From Anisodus tanguticus (lineage: Eukaryota > Streptophyta > Magnoliopsida > Solanales > Solanaceae): a stretch of 64,000 nt of DNA. Below the pieces are notes generated by a model. It saw only the letters and a list, made by a program, of their open reading frames with translations. It was not told the DNA's origin and searched no databases. Every line of letters starts with the position of its first letter. Within the stretch, counting starts at the first letter, position 1. Of the stretch, positions 49,086 through 62,076 are shown in pieces. The position numbers and the translations under genes were made by a program. Where the stretch lies: contig CM067544.1 in assembly GCA_034509755.1 (NCBI GenBank), forward strand, positions 19,339,001-19,403,000, given 5' to 3'.

Positions 49086-50942
49086 TGATACATACCAAAT
49101 TGTGGAAACGTAATGAAACAACAAGAAATTAAAATATAAAGAGGAAGACACAATAAAATAGAATTAAAAGCAACCCAAAGTATAATAAATTATGGACCTT
49201 AATTGATTAACCAAGATAAAGTAACTAATCCTATTAGGAGGACCCCAATGGAATTGAACACCCAAGCAACCCACCTTTCCAATCAAAGGTTCAATTACAA
49301 GCCTTAACAAGCTCTCAACACTCAAGTTCTAAAAAAGAAGCATAAACAACAATATTCAAGATAGTCTAAGCAATGGAAATGACTTAAGGTCCCTATTTAT
49401 AGTCGAGGACTAACTTATTACACAAGAGACCCAAAAGTGACAATTTTGGATTGCAAAAATAATCAAAACGCCGCGATGTCACAATATGCTCTTGACCTAC
49501 GAATCGCAGATTGTGTCTGTGACATGATCTGTGATTCGCAGGTCCTGTCCTTTAGCTCCATCATCATCTGTGGCTTCTTGACACTGCTTGAGGTTCGCAG
49601 ACTCCACCTATGACACCATCTGTGATTCACAAATGGTGTTTCCTGCACCATTTGATGTCTTTTCACCCTCCCATCATAAACACTTGAATAGTGCTAGAGT
49701 ATGCTCAAGGATGTCCATCTTCATGAATAGGCTTTGTAGTGCATGAAGTTTACGTGTTTTACTCCTCATGAACAGTCTTGGTCGAACTTGATTCGCATCA
49801 GAGCCTGACTTTATAGCTGAAGATAGATAGCCCAGTCTAGTGGCTGGTGAAAGATAGCCTAGCTATATGGCTGGTGAGAGATATCATGGCCTTACAGCTG
49901 GTGAGAGATATCCTAGTGTTATGATCAGAGAGATAGCCCAGTCTTGTCGACTAGATGAAGGAACAATTTGACTCAAACTATCGGACTTGATTCAAGAAGT
50001 GATCGACGAAGTTAAAAAGAGAAAAGAATGAAAGAAGTAGCACGAAAGAAGATTAACGCTCAAGAACTAGCTAATCACTGTGTAAGATAAATTACAAGTG
50101 TTAACTAGTTAACATGATCAAAGGACTGGTAAAGAAATCAAAACGAAATGAATTTTGAGTCAAAAACCTGAAAAGCGCTGCGTCTCGCTATTCACGAGGT
50201 ACGGTCTGCCGTTCGCAGACAGTGTTAGCCATAGGGTATGCGATCGCAGATGGTGCTGCTGAATTTTAAAAATCACTACAGTAGTCTGTGTCTCGTCTAC
50301 GGTTCACAGGTGTCACCTACGACACAAACTACGATTCGTTGGTTGTGCTTTCGCTGCACAACTTTTGTAACATCAAATCTTTTCGGGATCTCGTGCTTTG
50401 GGCCTTTTTTTATTTTTCCAATGACTTGGATACACCTTTTTTTTATACTTTGCCTCTTTTGTCCCAAAAATAACTTTTCAACTTGAAATTAGGTTTTGGA
50501 AGATAAAATGGTACCCTTTTGCTCCTTCTTCCTCAAAAACTCTATGAAGGTCTTCAAGAACACTTGAAGATTCAAAAAATTTAAAACCTTCCATCCTTAT
50601 TCAAATCACCCCAAATTTCATACTCCCATTCTTCTTCAATCGGACAACAAAGCACAATAGTCTCTAAGCTTCAATTCCCCTTCATCTCAAGACCCACTTC
50701 AAGCTCTTCAAGTTCTTCAATGGACAACAATGGTGAATGAATTATAATTGACTCAAAGGACTTGATACCTTAAGATTTAGACTCTCCTAATACTGAAACA
50801 CAAATATAACACTAAAATCAACAAACAAACAACTATTTTTAGATTTTTGGATTTTTGGACTCTAGAACACTTTTTTTTGTAGTAATCAAAACCCAAGACA
50901 AGGATTGTTGGAACAACCCTTCAATCATTATCTGATACTAAT
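49086..50942 (-). repeat. Array unit 14
   Basis: LTR 49086-49650, B-class with the cctgtcc variant of unit 6. Filler clean. Leader A-class. Confidence 0.92.
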
Positions 50943-52803
50943 TGATACATACCAAATTGTGGAAACGTAATGAAACAACAAGAAATTAAAATATAAAGAG
51001 GAAGACACAATAAAATAGAATTAAAAGCAACCCAAAGTATAATAAATTATGGACCTTAATTGATTAACCAAGATAAAGTAACTAATCCTATTAGGAGGAC
51101 CCCAATGGAATTGAACACCCAAGCAACCCACCTTTCCAATCAAATTGTTCAATTACAAGCCTTAACAAGCTCTCAACACTCAAGTTCTAAAAAAGAAGCA
51201 TAAACAACAATATTCAAGATAGTCTAAGCAATGGAAATGACTTAAGGTCCCTATTTATAGTCGAGGACTAACTTATTACACAAGAGACCCAAAAGTGACA
51301 ATTTTGGATTGCAAAAATAATCAAAACGCCGCGATGTCACAATATGCTCTTGACCTACGAATCGCAGATTGTGTACGTGACATGATCTCAGATTCGCAGT
51401 CCCGTCCTTTAGCTCCATCATCATCTGTGGCTTCTTGACACTGCTTGAGGTTCGCAGACTCCACCTATGACACCATCTGTGATTCACAAATGGTGTTTCC
51501 TGCACCATTTGATGTCTTTTCACCCTCCCATCATAAACACTTGAATAGTGCTAGAGTATGCTCAAGGATGTCCATCTTCATGAATAGGCTTTGTAGTGCA
51601 TGAAGTTTACGTGTTTTACTCCTCATGAACAGTCTTGGTCGAACTTGATTCGCATCGAGCCCGACTTTATAGCGAAGATAGATAGCCCGATCTAGTGGCG
51701 GTGAAAGATAGCCTAGCTATATGGGCAGGTGAGAGATATCATGGCCTTACAAATTTGGTGAGAGATATCCTAGTGTTATGATCAGAGAGATAGCCCAGTC
51801 TTGTCGACTAGATGAAGGAACAATTTGACTCAAACTATCGGACTTGATTCAAGAAGTGATCGACGAAGTTAAAAAGAGAAAAGAATGAAAGAAGTAGCAC
51901 GAAAGAAGATTAACGCTCAAGAACTAGCTAATCACTTGTGTAAGATAAATTACAAGTGTTAACTAGTTAACATGATCAAAGGATCGGTAAAGAAATCAAA
52001 ACGAAATGAATTTTGAGTCAAAAACCCGAAAAGCGCCGTATCTGCTATTCACAAGATGTACGGTCGCCGTTCGCGTTCGACAGTGTTAGCCATAGGGTAT
52101 GCGATCGCAGATGGTGCTGCTGAATTTTAAAAATCACTACGGTAGTCTGTGTCTCGTCTACGGTTCACAGGTGTCACCTACGACACAAACTACGATTCGT
52201 TGGTTGTGCTTTCGCTGCACAACTTTTGTAACATCAAATCTTTTCGGGGATCTGTGCTTTGGGCCTTTTTTTATTTTTCCAATGACTTGGATACACCTTT
52301 TTTTTATACTTTGCCTCTTTTGTCCCAAAAATAACTTTTCAACTTGAAATTAGGTTTTGGAAGATAAAATGGTACCCTTTTGCTCCTTCTTCCTCAAAAA
52401 CTCTATGAAGGTCTTCAAGAACACTTGAAGATTCAAAAAATTTAAAACCTTCCATCCTTATTCAAATCACCCCAAATTTCATACTCCCATTCTTCTTCAA
52501 TCGGACAACAAAGCACAATAGTCTCTAAGCTTCAATTCCCCTTCATCTCAAGACCCACTTCAAGCTCTTCAAGTTCTTCAATGGACAACAATGGTGAATG
52601 AATTATAATTGACTCAAAGGACTTGATACCTTAAGATTTAGACTCTCCTAATACTGAAACACAAATATAACACTAAAATCAACAAACAAACAACTATTTT
52701 TAGATTTTTGGATTTTTGGACTCTAGAACACTTTTTTTTGTAGTAATCAAAACCCAAGACAAGGATTGTTGGAACAACCCTTCAATCATTATCTGATACT
52801 AAT
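50943..52803 (-). repeat. Array unit 15
   Basis: LTR 50943-51507 is B-class but carries the A-type caaattgttc. Leader A-class. CWG sites scrambled. Confidence 0.92.
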
Positions 52804-54658
52804 TGATACATACCAAATTGTGGAAACGTAATGAAACAACAAGAAATTAAAATATAAAGAGGAAGACACAATAAAATAGAATTAAAAGCAACCCAAAGTA
52901 TAATAAATTATGGACCTTAATTGATTAACCAAGATAAAGTAACTAATCCTATTAGGAGGACCCCAATGGAATTGAACACCCAAGCAACCCACCTTTCCAA
53001 TCAAATTGTTCAATTACAAGCCTTAACAAGCTCTCAACACTCAAGTTCTAAAAAAGAAGCATAAACAACAATATTCAAGATAGTCTAAGCAATGGAAATG
53101 ACTTAAGGTCCCTATTTATAGTCGAGGACTAACTTATTACACAAGAGACCCAAAAGTGACAATTTTGGATTGCAAAAATAATCAAAACGCCGCGATGTCA
53201 CAATATGCTCTTGACCTACGAATCGCAGATTGTGTCTGTGACATGATCTGTGATTCGCAGGTCATGTCCTTTAGCTCCATCATCATCTGCGGCTTCTTGA
53301 CACTGCTTGAGGTTCGCAGACTCCACCTATGACACCATCTGTGATTCACAAATGGTGTTTCCTGCACCATTTGATGTCTTTTCACCCTCCCATCATAAAC
53401 ACTTGAATAGTGCTAGAGTATGCTCAAGGATGTCCATCTTCATGAATAGGCTTTGTAGTGCATGAAGTTTACGTGTTTTACTCCTCATGAACAGTCTTGG
53501 TCGAACTTGATTCGCATCAGAGCCTGACTTTATAGCTGAAGATAGATAGCCCAGTCTTGTGGCTGGTGAGAGATAGCCTAGCTATATGGCTGGTGAGAGA
53601 TATCATGGCCTTACAATTTGGTGAGAGATATCCTAGTGTTATGATCGAGAGATAGCCCAGTCTTGTCGACTAGATGAAGGAACAATTTGACTCAAACTAT
53701 CGGACTTGATTCAAGAAGTGATCGACGAAGTTAAAAAGAGAAAAAAATGAAAGAAGTAGCACGAAAGAAGATTAACGTTCAAGAACTAGCTAATCACTGT
53801 GTAAGATAAATTACAAGTGTTAACTAGTTAACATGATCAAAGGACTGGTAAAGAAATCAAAACGAAATGAATTTTGAGTCAAAAACCGAAAAGCGCGGTC
53901 TGCTATTCACGATTATACGGTACGCGGTTCGCAGACGTGTTAGCCATAGGGTATGCGATCGCAGATGGTGTTTCTTGAATTTTAAAAATCACTACGATAG
54001 ATCGTGTCTCGTCTACGGTTCACAGGTGTCACCTACGACACAAACTACGATTCGTTGGTTGTGCTTTCGCTGCACAACTTTTGTAACATCAAATCTTTTT
54101 GGGGATCTGTGCTTTGGGCCTTTTTTTATTTTTCCAATGACTTGGATACACTTTTTTTGATACTTTGCCTCTTTTGTCCCAAAAACAACTTTTCAACTTG
54201 AAATTAGGTTTTGGAAGATAAAATGGTACCCTTTTGCTCCTTCTTCCTCAAAAACTCTATGAAGGTCTTCAAGAACACTTGAAGATTCAAAAAATTTAAA
54301 ACCTTCAATCCTTATTCAAATCACCCCAAATTTCATACTCCCATTCTTCTTCAATCGGACAACAAAGCACAATAGTCTCTAAGCTTCAATTCCCCTTCAT
54401 CTCAAGACCCACTTCAAGCTCTTCAAGTTCTTCAATGGACAACAATGGTGAATGAATTATAATTGACTCAAAGGACTTGATACCTTAAGATTTAGACTCT
54501 CCTAATACTTTGAACACAAATATAACACTAAAATCAACAAACAAACAACTATTTTTAGATTTTTGGATTTTTGGACTCTAGAACACTTTTTTTTGTAGTA
54601 ATCAAAACCCAAGACAAGGATTGTTGGAACAACCCTTCAATCATTATCTGATACTAAT
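52804..54658 (-). repeat. Array unit 16
   Basis: LTR 52804-53369 has the same B/A mixture as unit 15. Leader A-class. Filler mostly clean. Confidence 0.92.
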
Positions 54659-56520
54659 TGATACATACCAAATTGTGGAAATGTAATCAAACAACAAGAA
54701 ATTAAAATATAAAGAGGAAGACACAATAAAATAGAATCAAAAGCAACCCAAAGTATAATAAATTATGGACCTTAATTGATTAACCAAGATAAAATAACTA
54801 ATCCTATTAGGAGGACCTCAATGGAATTGAACACCCAAGCAACCCACCTTTCCAATCAAATTGTTCAATTACAAGCCTTAACAAGCTCGCAACACTCAAG
54901 TTCTAAAAAAGAAGCATAAACAACAATATTCAAGATAGTCCAAGCAATGGAAATGACTTAAGGTCCCTATGTATAGTCGAGGAATAACTTATTACACAAG
55001 AGACCCAAAAGTGACAATTTTGGATGGCAAAAATAACCAAAACGCCGCGATGTCACAATATGCTGTTGACCTACGAATCGCAGATTGTGTCTGTGACATG
55101 ATCTGTGATTCGCAGGTCATGTCCTTTAGCTCCATCATCATCTGCGGCTTCTTGACACTGCTTGAGGTTCGCAGACTCCACCTATGACACCATCTGTGAT
55201 TCACAAATGGTGTTTCCTGCACCATTTGATGTCTTTTCACCCTCCCATCATAAACACTTGAATAGTGCTAGAGTATGCTCAAGGATGTCCATCTTCATGA
55301 ATAGGCTTTGTAGTGCATGAAGTTTACGTGTTTTACTCCTCATGAACAGTCTTGGTCGAACTTGATTCGCATCAGAGCCTGACTTTATAGCTGAAGATAG
55401 ATAGCCCAGTCTTGTGGCTGGTGAGAGATAGCCTGGCTATATGGCTGGTGAGAGATATCCTGGCCTTACAGTTGGTGAGAGATATCCTAGTGTTATGATC
55501 AGAGAGATAGCCCAGTCTTGTCGACTAGATGAAGGAACAATTTGACTCAAACTATCGGACTTGATTCAAGAAGTGATCGACGAAGTTAAAAAGAGAAAAG
55601 AATGAAAGAAGTAACACGAAAGAAGATTAACGCTCAAGAACTAGCTAATCACCGTGTAAGATAAATTACAAGTGTTAACTAGTTAACATGATCAAAGGAT
55701 GGTAAAGAAATCAAAACGAAATGAATTTTGAGTCAAAAACACCGAAAAGCGCTATCTCGCTATTCACAAGGTGTACGGTGCTCCGCCGTTCGCATGACGA
55801 TGTTAGCCATAGGGTATGCGATCGCAGATGGTCTTTGCTGAATTTTAAAAATCACTACGATGAGTCCAGTGTCTCGTCTACGGTTCACGGGTGTCACCTA
55901 CGACACAAACTACGATTCGTTGGTTGTGCTTTCGCCGCACAACTTTTGTAACATCAAATCTTTTCGGGATCCGTGCTTTGGGCCTTTTTTTATTTTTCCA
56001 ATGACTTGGATACACCTTTTTTTTATACTTTGCCTCTTTTGTCCCAAAAATAACTTTTCAACTTGAAATTAGGTTTTGGAAGATAAAATGGTACCCTTTT
56101 GCTCCTTCTTCCTCAAAAACTCTATGAAGGTCTTCAAGAACACTTGAAGATTCAAAAAATTTAAAACCTTCCATCCTTCTTAAAATCACGCCAAATTTCA
56201 TATTCCCACTCTTCTCCAATCGGACAACAAAGCGCAATAGTCTCTAAGCTTCAGTTCCCCTTCATCTCAAGACCCACTTCAAGCTCTTCAAGTTCTTCAA
56301 TGGCTAACAATGGTGAATGAATCAAAATTGACTCAAAGGACTTGAAACTTGAGATTTAGACTCTCCTAATACTGAAACTCAAATATAACACTAAAATCAA
56401 CAAACAAACAACTATTTTTAGATTTTTGGATTTTTGGACTTTAGAACACTTTTTTTGTAGTAATCAAAACCCAAGACAAGGATTGTTGGAACAACCCTTC
56501 AATCATTATCTGATACTAAT
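54659..56520 (-). repeat. Array unit 17
   Basis: LTR 54659-55224, A-class, with the changed TATA site (54967-54976), matching unit 9. Filler clean. Leader B-class, as in unit 9. Confidence 0.92.
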
Positions 56521-58372
56521 TGATACATACCAAATTGTGGAAACGTAATGAAACAACAAGAAATTAAAATATAAAGAGGAAGACACAATAAAATAGAATT
56601 AAAAGCAACCCAAAGTATAATAAATTATGGACCTTAATTGATTAACCAAGATAAAGTAACTAATCCTATTAGGAGGACCCCAATGGAATTGAACACCCAA
56701 GCAACCCACCTTTTCAATCAAAGGTTCAATTACAAGCCTTAACAAGCTCTCAACACTCAAGTTCTAAAAAAGAAGCATAAACAACAATATTCAAGATAGT
56801 CTAAGCAATGGAAATGACTTAAGGTCCCTATTTATAGTCGAGGACTAACTTATTACACAAGAGACCCAAAAGTGACAATTTTGGATTGCAAAAATAATCA
56901 AAACGCCGCGATGTCACAATATGCTCTTGACCTACGAATCGCAGATTGTGTCTGTGACATGATCTGTGATTCGCAGGTCATGTCCTTTAGCTCCATCATC
57001 ATCTGTGGCTTCTTGACACTGCTTGAGGTTCGCAGACTCCACCTATGACACCATCTGTGATTCACAAATGGTGTTTCCTGCACCATTTGATGTCTTTTCA
57101 CCCTCCCATCATAAACACTTGAATAGTGCTAGAGTATGCTCAAGGATGTCCATCTTCATGAATAGGCTTTGTAGTGCATGAAGTTTACGTGTTTTACTCC
57201 TCATGAACAGTCTTGGTCGAACTTGATTCGCATCAGAGCCTGACTTTATAGCTGAAGATAGATAGCCCAGTCTTGTGGCTGGTGAGAGATAGCCTGGCTA
57301 TATGGCTGGGAGAGATATCCCGGCCTTACAGTTGGTGAGAGATATCCTAGTGTTATGATCAGAGAGATAGCCCAGTCTTGTCGACTAGATGAAGGAACAA
57401 TTTGACTCAAACTATCGGACTTGATTCAAGAAGTGATCGACGAAGTTAAAAAGAGAAAAGAATGAAAGAAGTAGCACGAAAGAAGATTAACGCTCAAGAA
57501 CTAGCTAATCACTGTGTAAGATAAATTACAAGTGTTAACTAGTTAACATGATCAAAGGACTGGTAAAGAAATCAAAACGAAATGAATTTTGAGTCAAAAA
57601 CCCGAAAAGCGCGGTCGCTATTCACGGTGTACGGTCCGCCGTTCGCGTGACATGTGTTAGCCATAGGGTATGCGATCGCAGATGGTGCTGCTGAATTTTA
57701 AAAATCACTACAGTAGTCTGTGTCTCGTCTACGGTTCACAGGTGTCACCTACGACACAAACTACGATTCGTTGGTTGTGCTTTCGCTGCACAACTTTTGT
57801 AACATCAAATCTTTTCGGGGATCTGTGCTTTGGGCCTTTTTTTATTTTTCCAATGACTTGGATACACCTTTTTTTATACTTTGCCTCTTTTGTCCCAAAA
57901 ATAACTTTTCAACTTGAAATTAGGTTTTGGATGATAAAATGGTACCCTTTTGCTCCTTCTTCCTCAAAAACTCTATGAAGGTCTTCAAGAACACTTGAAG
58001 ATTCAAAAAATTTAAAACCTTCCATCCTTCTTAAAATCACCCCAAATTTCATATTCCCACTCTTCTCCAATCGGACAACAAAGCACAATAGTCTCTAAGC
58101 TTCAGTTCCCCTTCATCTCAAGACCCACTTCAAGCTCTTCAAGTTCTTCAATGGCTAACAATGGTGAATGAATCAAAATTGACTCAAAGGACTTGAAACT
58201 TGAGATTTAGACTCTCCTAATACTTTGAAACTCAAATATAACACTAAAATCAACAAACAAACAACTATTTTTAGATTTTTGGATTTTTGGACTTTAGAAC
58301 ACTTTTTTTGTAGTAATCAAAACCCAAGACAAGGATTGTTGGAACAACCCTTCAATCATTATCGATACTAAT
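56521..58372 (-). repeat. Array unit 18
   Basis: LTR 56521-57085, B-class, TATA intact. Filler clean. Leader B-class. Confidence 0.92.
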
Positions 58373-60231
58373 TGATACATACCAAATTGTGGAAACGTAA
58401 TGAAACAACAAGAAATTAAAATATAAAGAGGAAGACACAATAAAATAGAATTAAAAGCAACCCAAAGTATAATAAATTATGGACCTTAATTGATTAACCA
58501 AGATAAAGTAACTAATCCTATTAGGAGGACCCCAATGGAATTAAACACCCAAGCAACCCACCTTTCCAATCAAAGGTTCAATTACAAGCCTTAACAAGCT
58601 CTCAACACTCAAGTTCTAAAAAAGAAGCATAAACAACAATATTCAAGATAGTCTAAGCAATGGAAATGACTTAAGGTCCCTATTTATAGTCGAGGACTAA
58701 CTTATTACACAAGAGACCCAAAAGTGACAATTTTGGATTGCAAAAATAACCAAAACGCCGCGATGTCACAATATGCTCTTGACCTACGAATCGCAGATTG
58801 TGTCGTGACATGATCGCGTGATTCGCGAGTCATGTCCTTTAGCTCCATCATCATCTCGTGGCTTCTTGACACTTGCTTGAGGTTCGCAGACTCCACCTAT
58901 GACACCATCTCGTGATTCACAAATGGTGTTTCCCGCACCATTTGATGTCTTTTCACCCTCCCATCATAAACACTTGAATAGTGCTAGAGTATGCTCAAGG
59001 ATGTCCATCTTCATGAATAGGCTTTGTAGTGCATGAAGTTTACGTGTTTTACTCCTCATGAACAGTCTTGGTCGAACTTGATTCGCATCGAGCCCCGACT
59101 TTATAGGCGAAGATAGATAGCCCGATCTTGTGGTCGGTGAGAGATAGCTTGGCTATATGGGCCGGTGAGAGATATCCCGGCCTTACAGTTGGTGAGAGAT
59201 ATCCTAGTGTTATGATCAGAGAGATAGCCCAGTCTTGTCGACTAGATGAAGGAACAATTTGACTCAAACTATCGGACTTGATTCAAGAAGTGATCGACGA
59301 AGTTAAAAAGAGAAAAGAATGAAAGAAGTAGCACGAAAGAAGATTAACGCTCAAGAACTAGCTAATCACCGTGTAAGATAAATTACAAGTGTTAACTAGT
59401 TAACATGATCAAAGGACTGGTAAAGAAATCAAAACGAAATGAATTTTGAGTCAAAAACCTGAAAAGCGCGGTCTGCTATTCACAGTGTACGGTCTGCCGT
59501 TCGCAGACAGTGTTAGCCATAGGGTATGCGATCGCGAGATGGTCTTTGCTGAATTTTAAAAATCACTACGATGAGTCGTGTCTCGTCTACGGTTCACGGG
59601 TGTCACCTACGACACAAACTACGATTCGTTGGTTGTGCTTTCGCCGCACAACTTTTGTAACATCAAATCTTTTCGGGGATCCGTGCTTTGGGCCTTTTTT
59701 TATTTTTCCAATGACTTGGATACACTTTTTTTTATACTTTGCCTCTTTTGTCCCAAAAATAACTTTTCAACTTGAAATTAGGTTTTGGAAGATAAAATGG
59801 TACCCTTTTGCTCCTTCTTCCTCAAAAACTCTATGAAGGTCTTCAAGAACACTTGAAGATTCAAAAAATTTAAAACCTTCCATCCTTCTTAAAATCACCC
59901 CAAATTTCATATTCCCACTCTTCTTCAATCGGACAACAAAGCACAATAGTCTCTAAGCTTCGAGTTCCCCTTCATCTCAAGACCCACTTCAAGCTCTTCA
60001 AGTTCTTCAATGGCTAACAATGGTGAATGAATCAAAATTGACTCAAAGGACTTGAAACTTGAGATTTAGACTCTCCTAATACTTTGAAACTCAAATATAA
60101 CACTAAAATCAACAAACAAACAACTATTTTTAGATTTTTGGATTTTTGGACTTTAGAACACTTTTTTTGTAGTAATCAAAACCCAAGACAAGGATTGTTG
60201 GAACAACCCTTCAATCATTATCGATACTAAT
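58373..60231 (-). repeat. Array unit 19
   Basis: LTR 58373-58940, B-class, TATA intact. LTR and filler scrambled at CWG sites. Leader B-class. Confidence 0.92.
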
Positions 60232-62076
60232 TGATACATACCAAATTGTGGAAACGTAATGAAACAACAAGAAATTAAAATATAAAGAGGAAGACACAAT
60301 AAAATAGAATTAAAAGCAACCCAAAGTATAATAAATTATGGACCTTAATTGATTAACCAAGATAAAGTAACTAATCCTATTAGGAGGACCCCAATGGAAT
60401 TGAACACCCAAGCAACCCACCTTTCCAATCAAAGGTTCAATTACAAGCCTTAACAAGCTCTCAACACTCAAGTTCTAAAAAAGAAGCATAAACAACAATA
60501 TTCAAGATAGTCTAAGCAATGGAAATGACTTAAGGTCCCTATTTATAGTCGAGGACTAACTTATTACACAAGAGACCCAAAAGTGACAATTTTGGATTGC
60601 AAAAATAATCAAAACGCCGCGATGTCACAATATGCTCTTGACCTACGAATCGCAGATTGTGTCTGTGACATGATCTGTGATTCGCAGTTCCTGTCCTTTA
60701 GCTCCATCATCATCTGTGGCTTCTTGACACTGCTTGAGGTTCGCAGACTCCACCTATGACACCATCTGTGATTCACAAATGGTGTTTCTGCCATTTGATG
60801 TCTTTTCACCCTCCCATCATAAACACTTGAATAGTGCTAGAGTATGCTCAAGGATGTCCATCTTCATGAATAGGCTTTGTAGTGCATGAAGTTTACGTGT
60901 TTTACTCCTCATGAACAGTCTTGGTCGAACTAGATTCGCATCGAGCCGACTTTATAGTGAAGATAGATAGCCCGATCTTGTGGTTTGTGAGAGATAGCTC
61001 CGGCTATATGGTGGTGAGAGATATCCCGGCCTTACGGTTGGTGAGAGATATCCTAGTGTTATGATCGGAGAGATAGCCCGTCTTGTCGACTAGATGAAGG
61101 AACAATTTGACTCAAACTATCGGACTTGATTCAAGAAGTGATCGACGAAGTTAAAAAGAGAAAAAATGAAAGAAGTAGCACGAAAGAAGATTAACGTTCA
61201 AGAACTAGCTAATCACCGTGTAAGATAAATTACAAGTGTTAACTAGTTAACATGATCAAAGGACTGGTAAAGAAATCAAAACGAAATGAATTTTGAGTCA
61301 AAAACCTGAAAAGCGCGGTCTGCTATTCACGATGTACGGTCCGCGTTCGCAGCAAGATGTTAGCCATAGGGTATGCGATCGCAGATGGTGCTTTGCTGAA
61401 TTTTAAAAATCACTACGAGATCCGTGTCTCGTCTACGGTTCACGGTGTCACCTACGACACAAACTACGATTCGTTGGTTGTGCTTTCGCCGCACAACTTT
61501 TGTAACATCAAATCTTTTCGGGGATCTGAGCTTTGGGCCTTTTTTTATTTTTCCAATGACTTGGATACACCTTTTTTTATACTTTGCCTCTTTTGTCCCA
61601 AAAATAACTTTTCAACTTGAAATTAGGTTTTGGAAGATAAAATGGTACCCTTTTGCTCCTTCTTCCTCAAAAACTCTATGAAGGTCTTCAAGAACACTTG
61701 AAGATTCAAAAAATTTAAAACCTTCCATCCTTCTTAAAATCACCCCAAATTTCATATTCCCACTCTTCTTCAATCGGACAACAAAGCACAATAGTCTCTA
61801 AGCTTCAATTCCCCTTCATCTCAAGACCCACTTCAAGCTCTTCAAGTTCTTCAATGGCTAACAATGGTGAATGAATCAAAATTGACTCAAAGGACTTGAA
61901 ACTTGAGATTTAGACTCTCCTAATACTTTGAAACTCAAATATAACACTAAAATCAACAAACAAACAACTATTTTTAGATTTTTGGATTTTTGGACTTTAG
62001 AACACTTTTTTTGTAGTAATCAAAACCCAAGACAAGGATTGTTGGAACAACCCTTCAATCATTATCTGATACTAAT
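60232..62076 (-). repeat. Array unit 20
   Basis: LTR 60232-60793, B-class, with a ttcctgtcc variant related to units 6 and 14. Leader B-class. It is the shortest unit at 1,845 bp; part of the loss is at CWG sites such as tttctgcca for tttcctgcacca. Confidence 0.92.
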
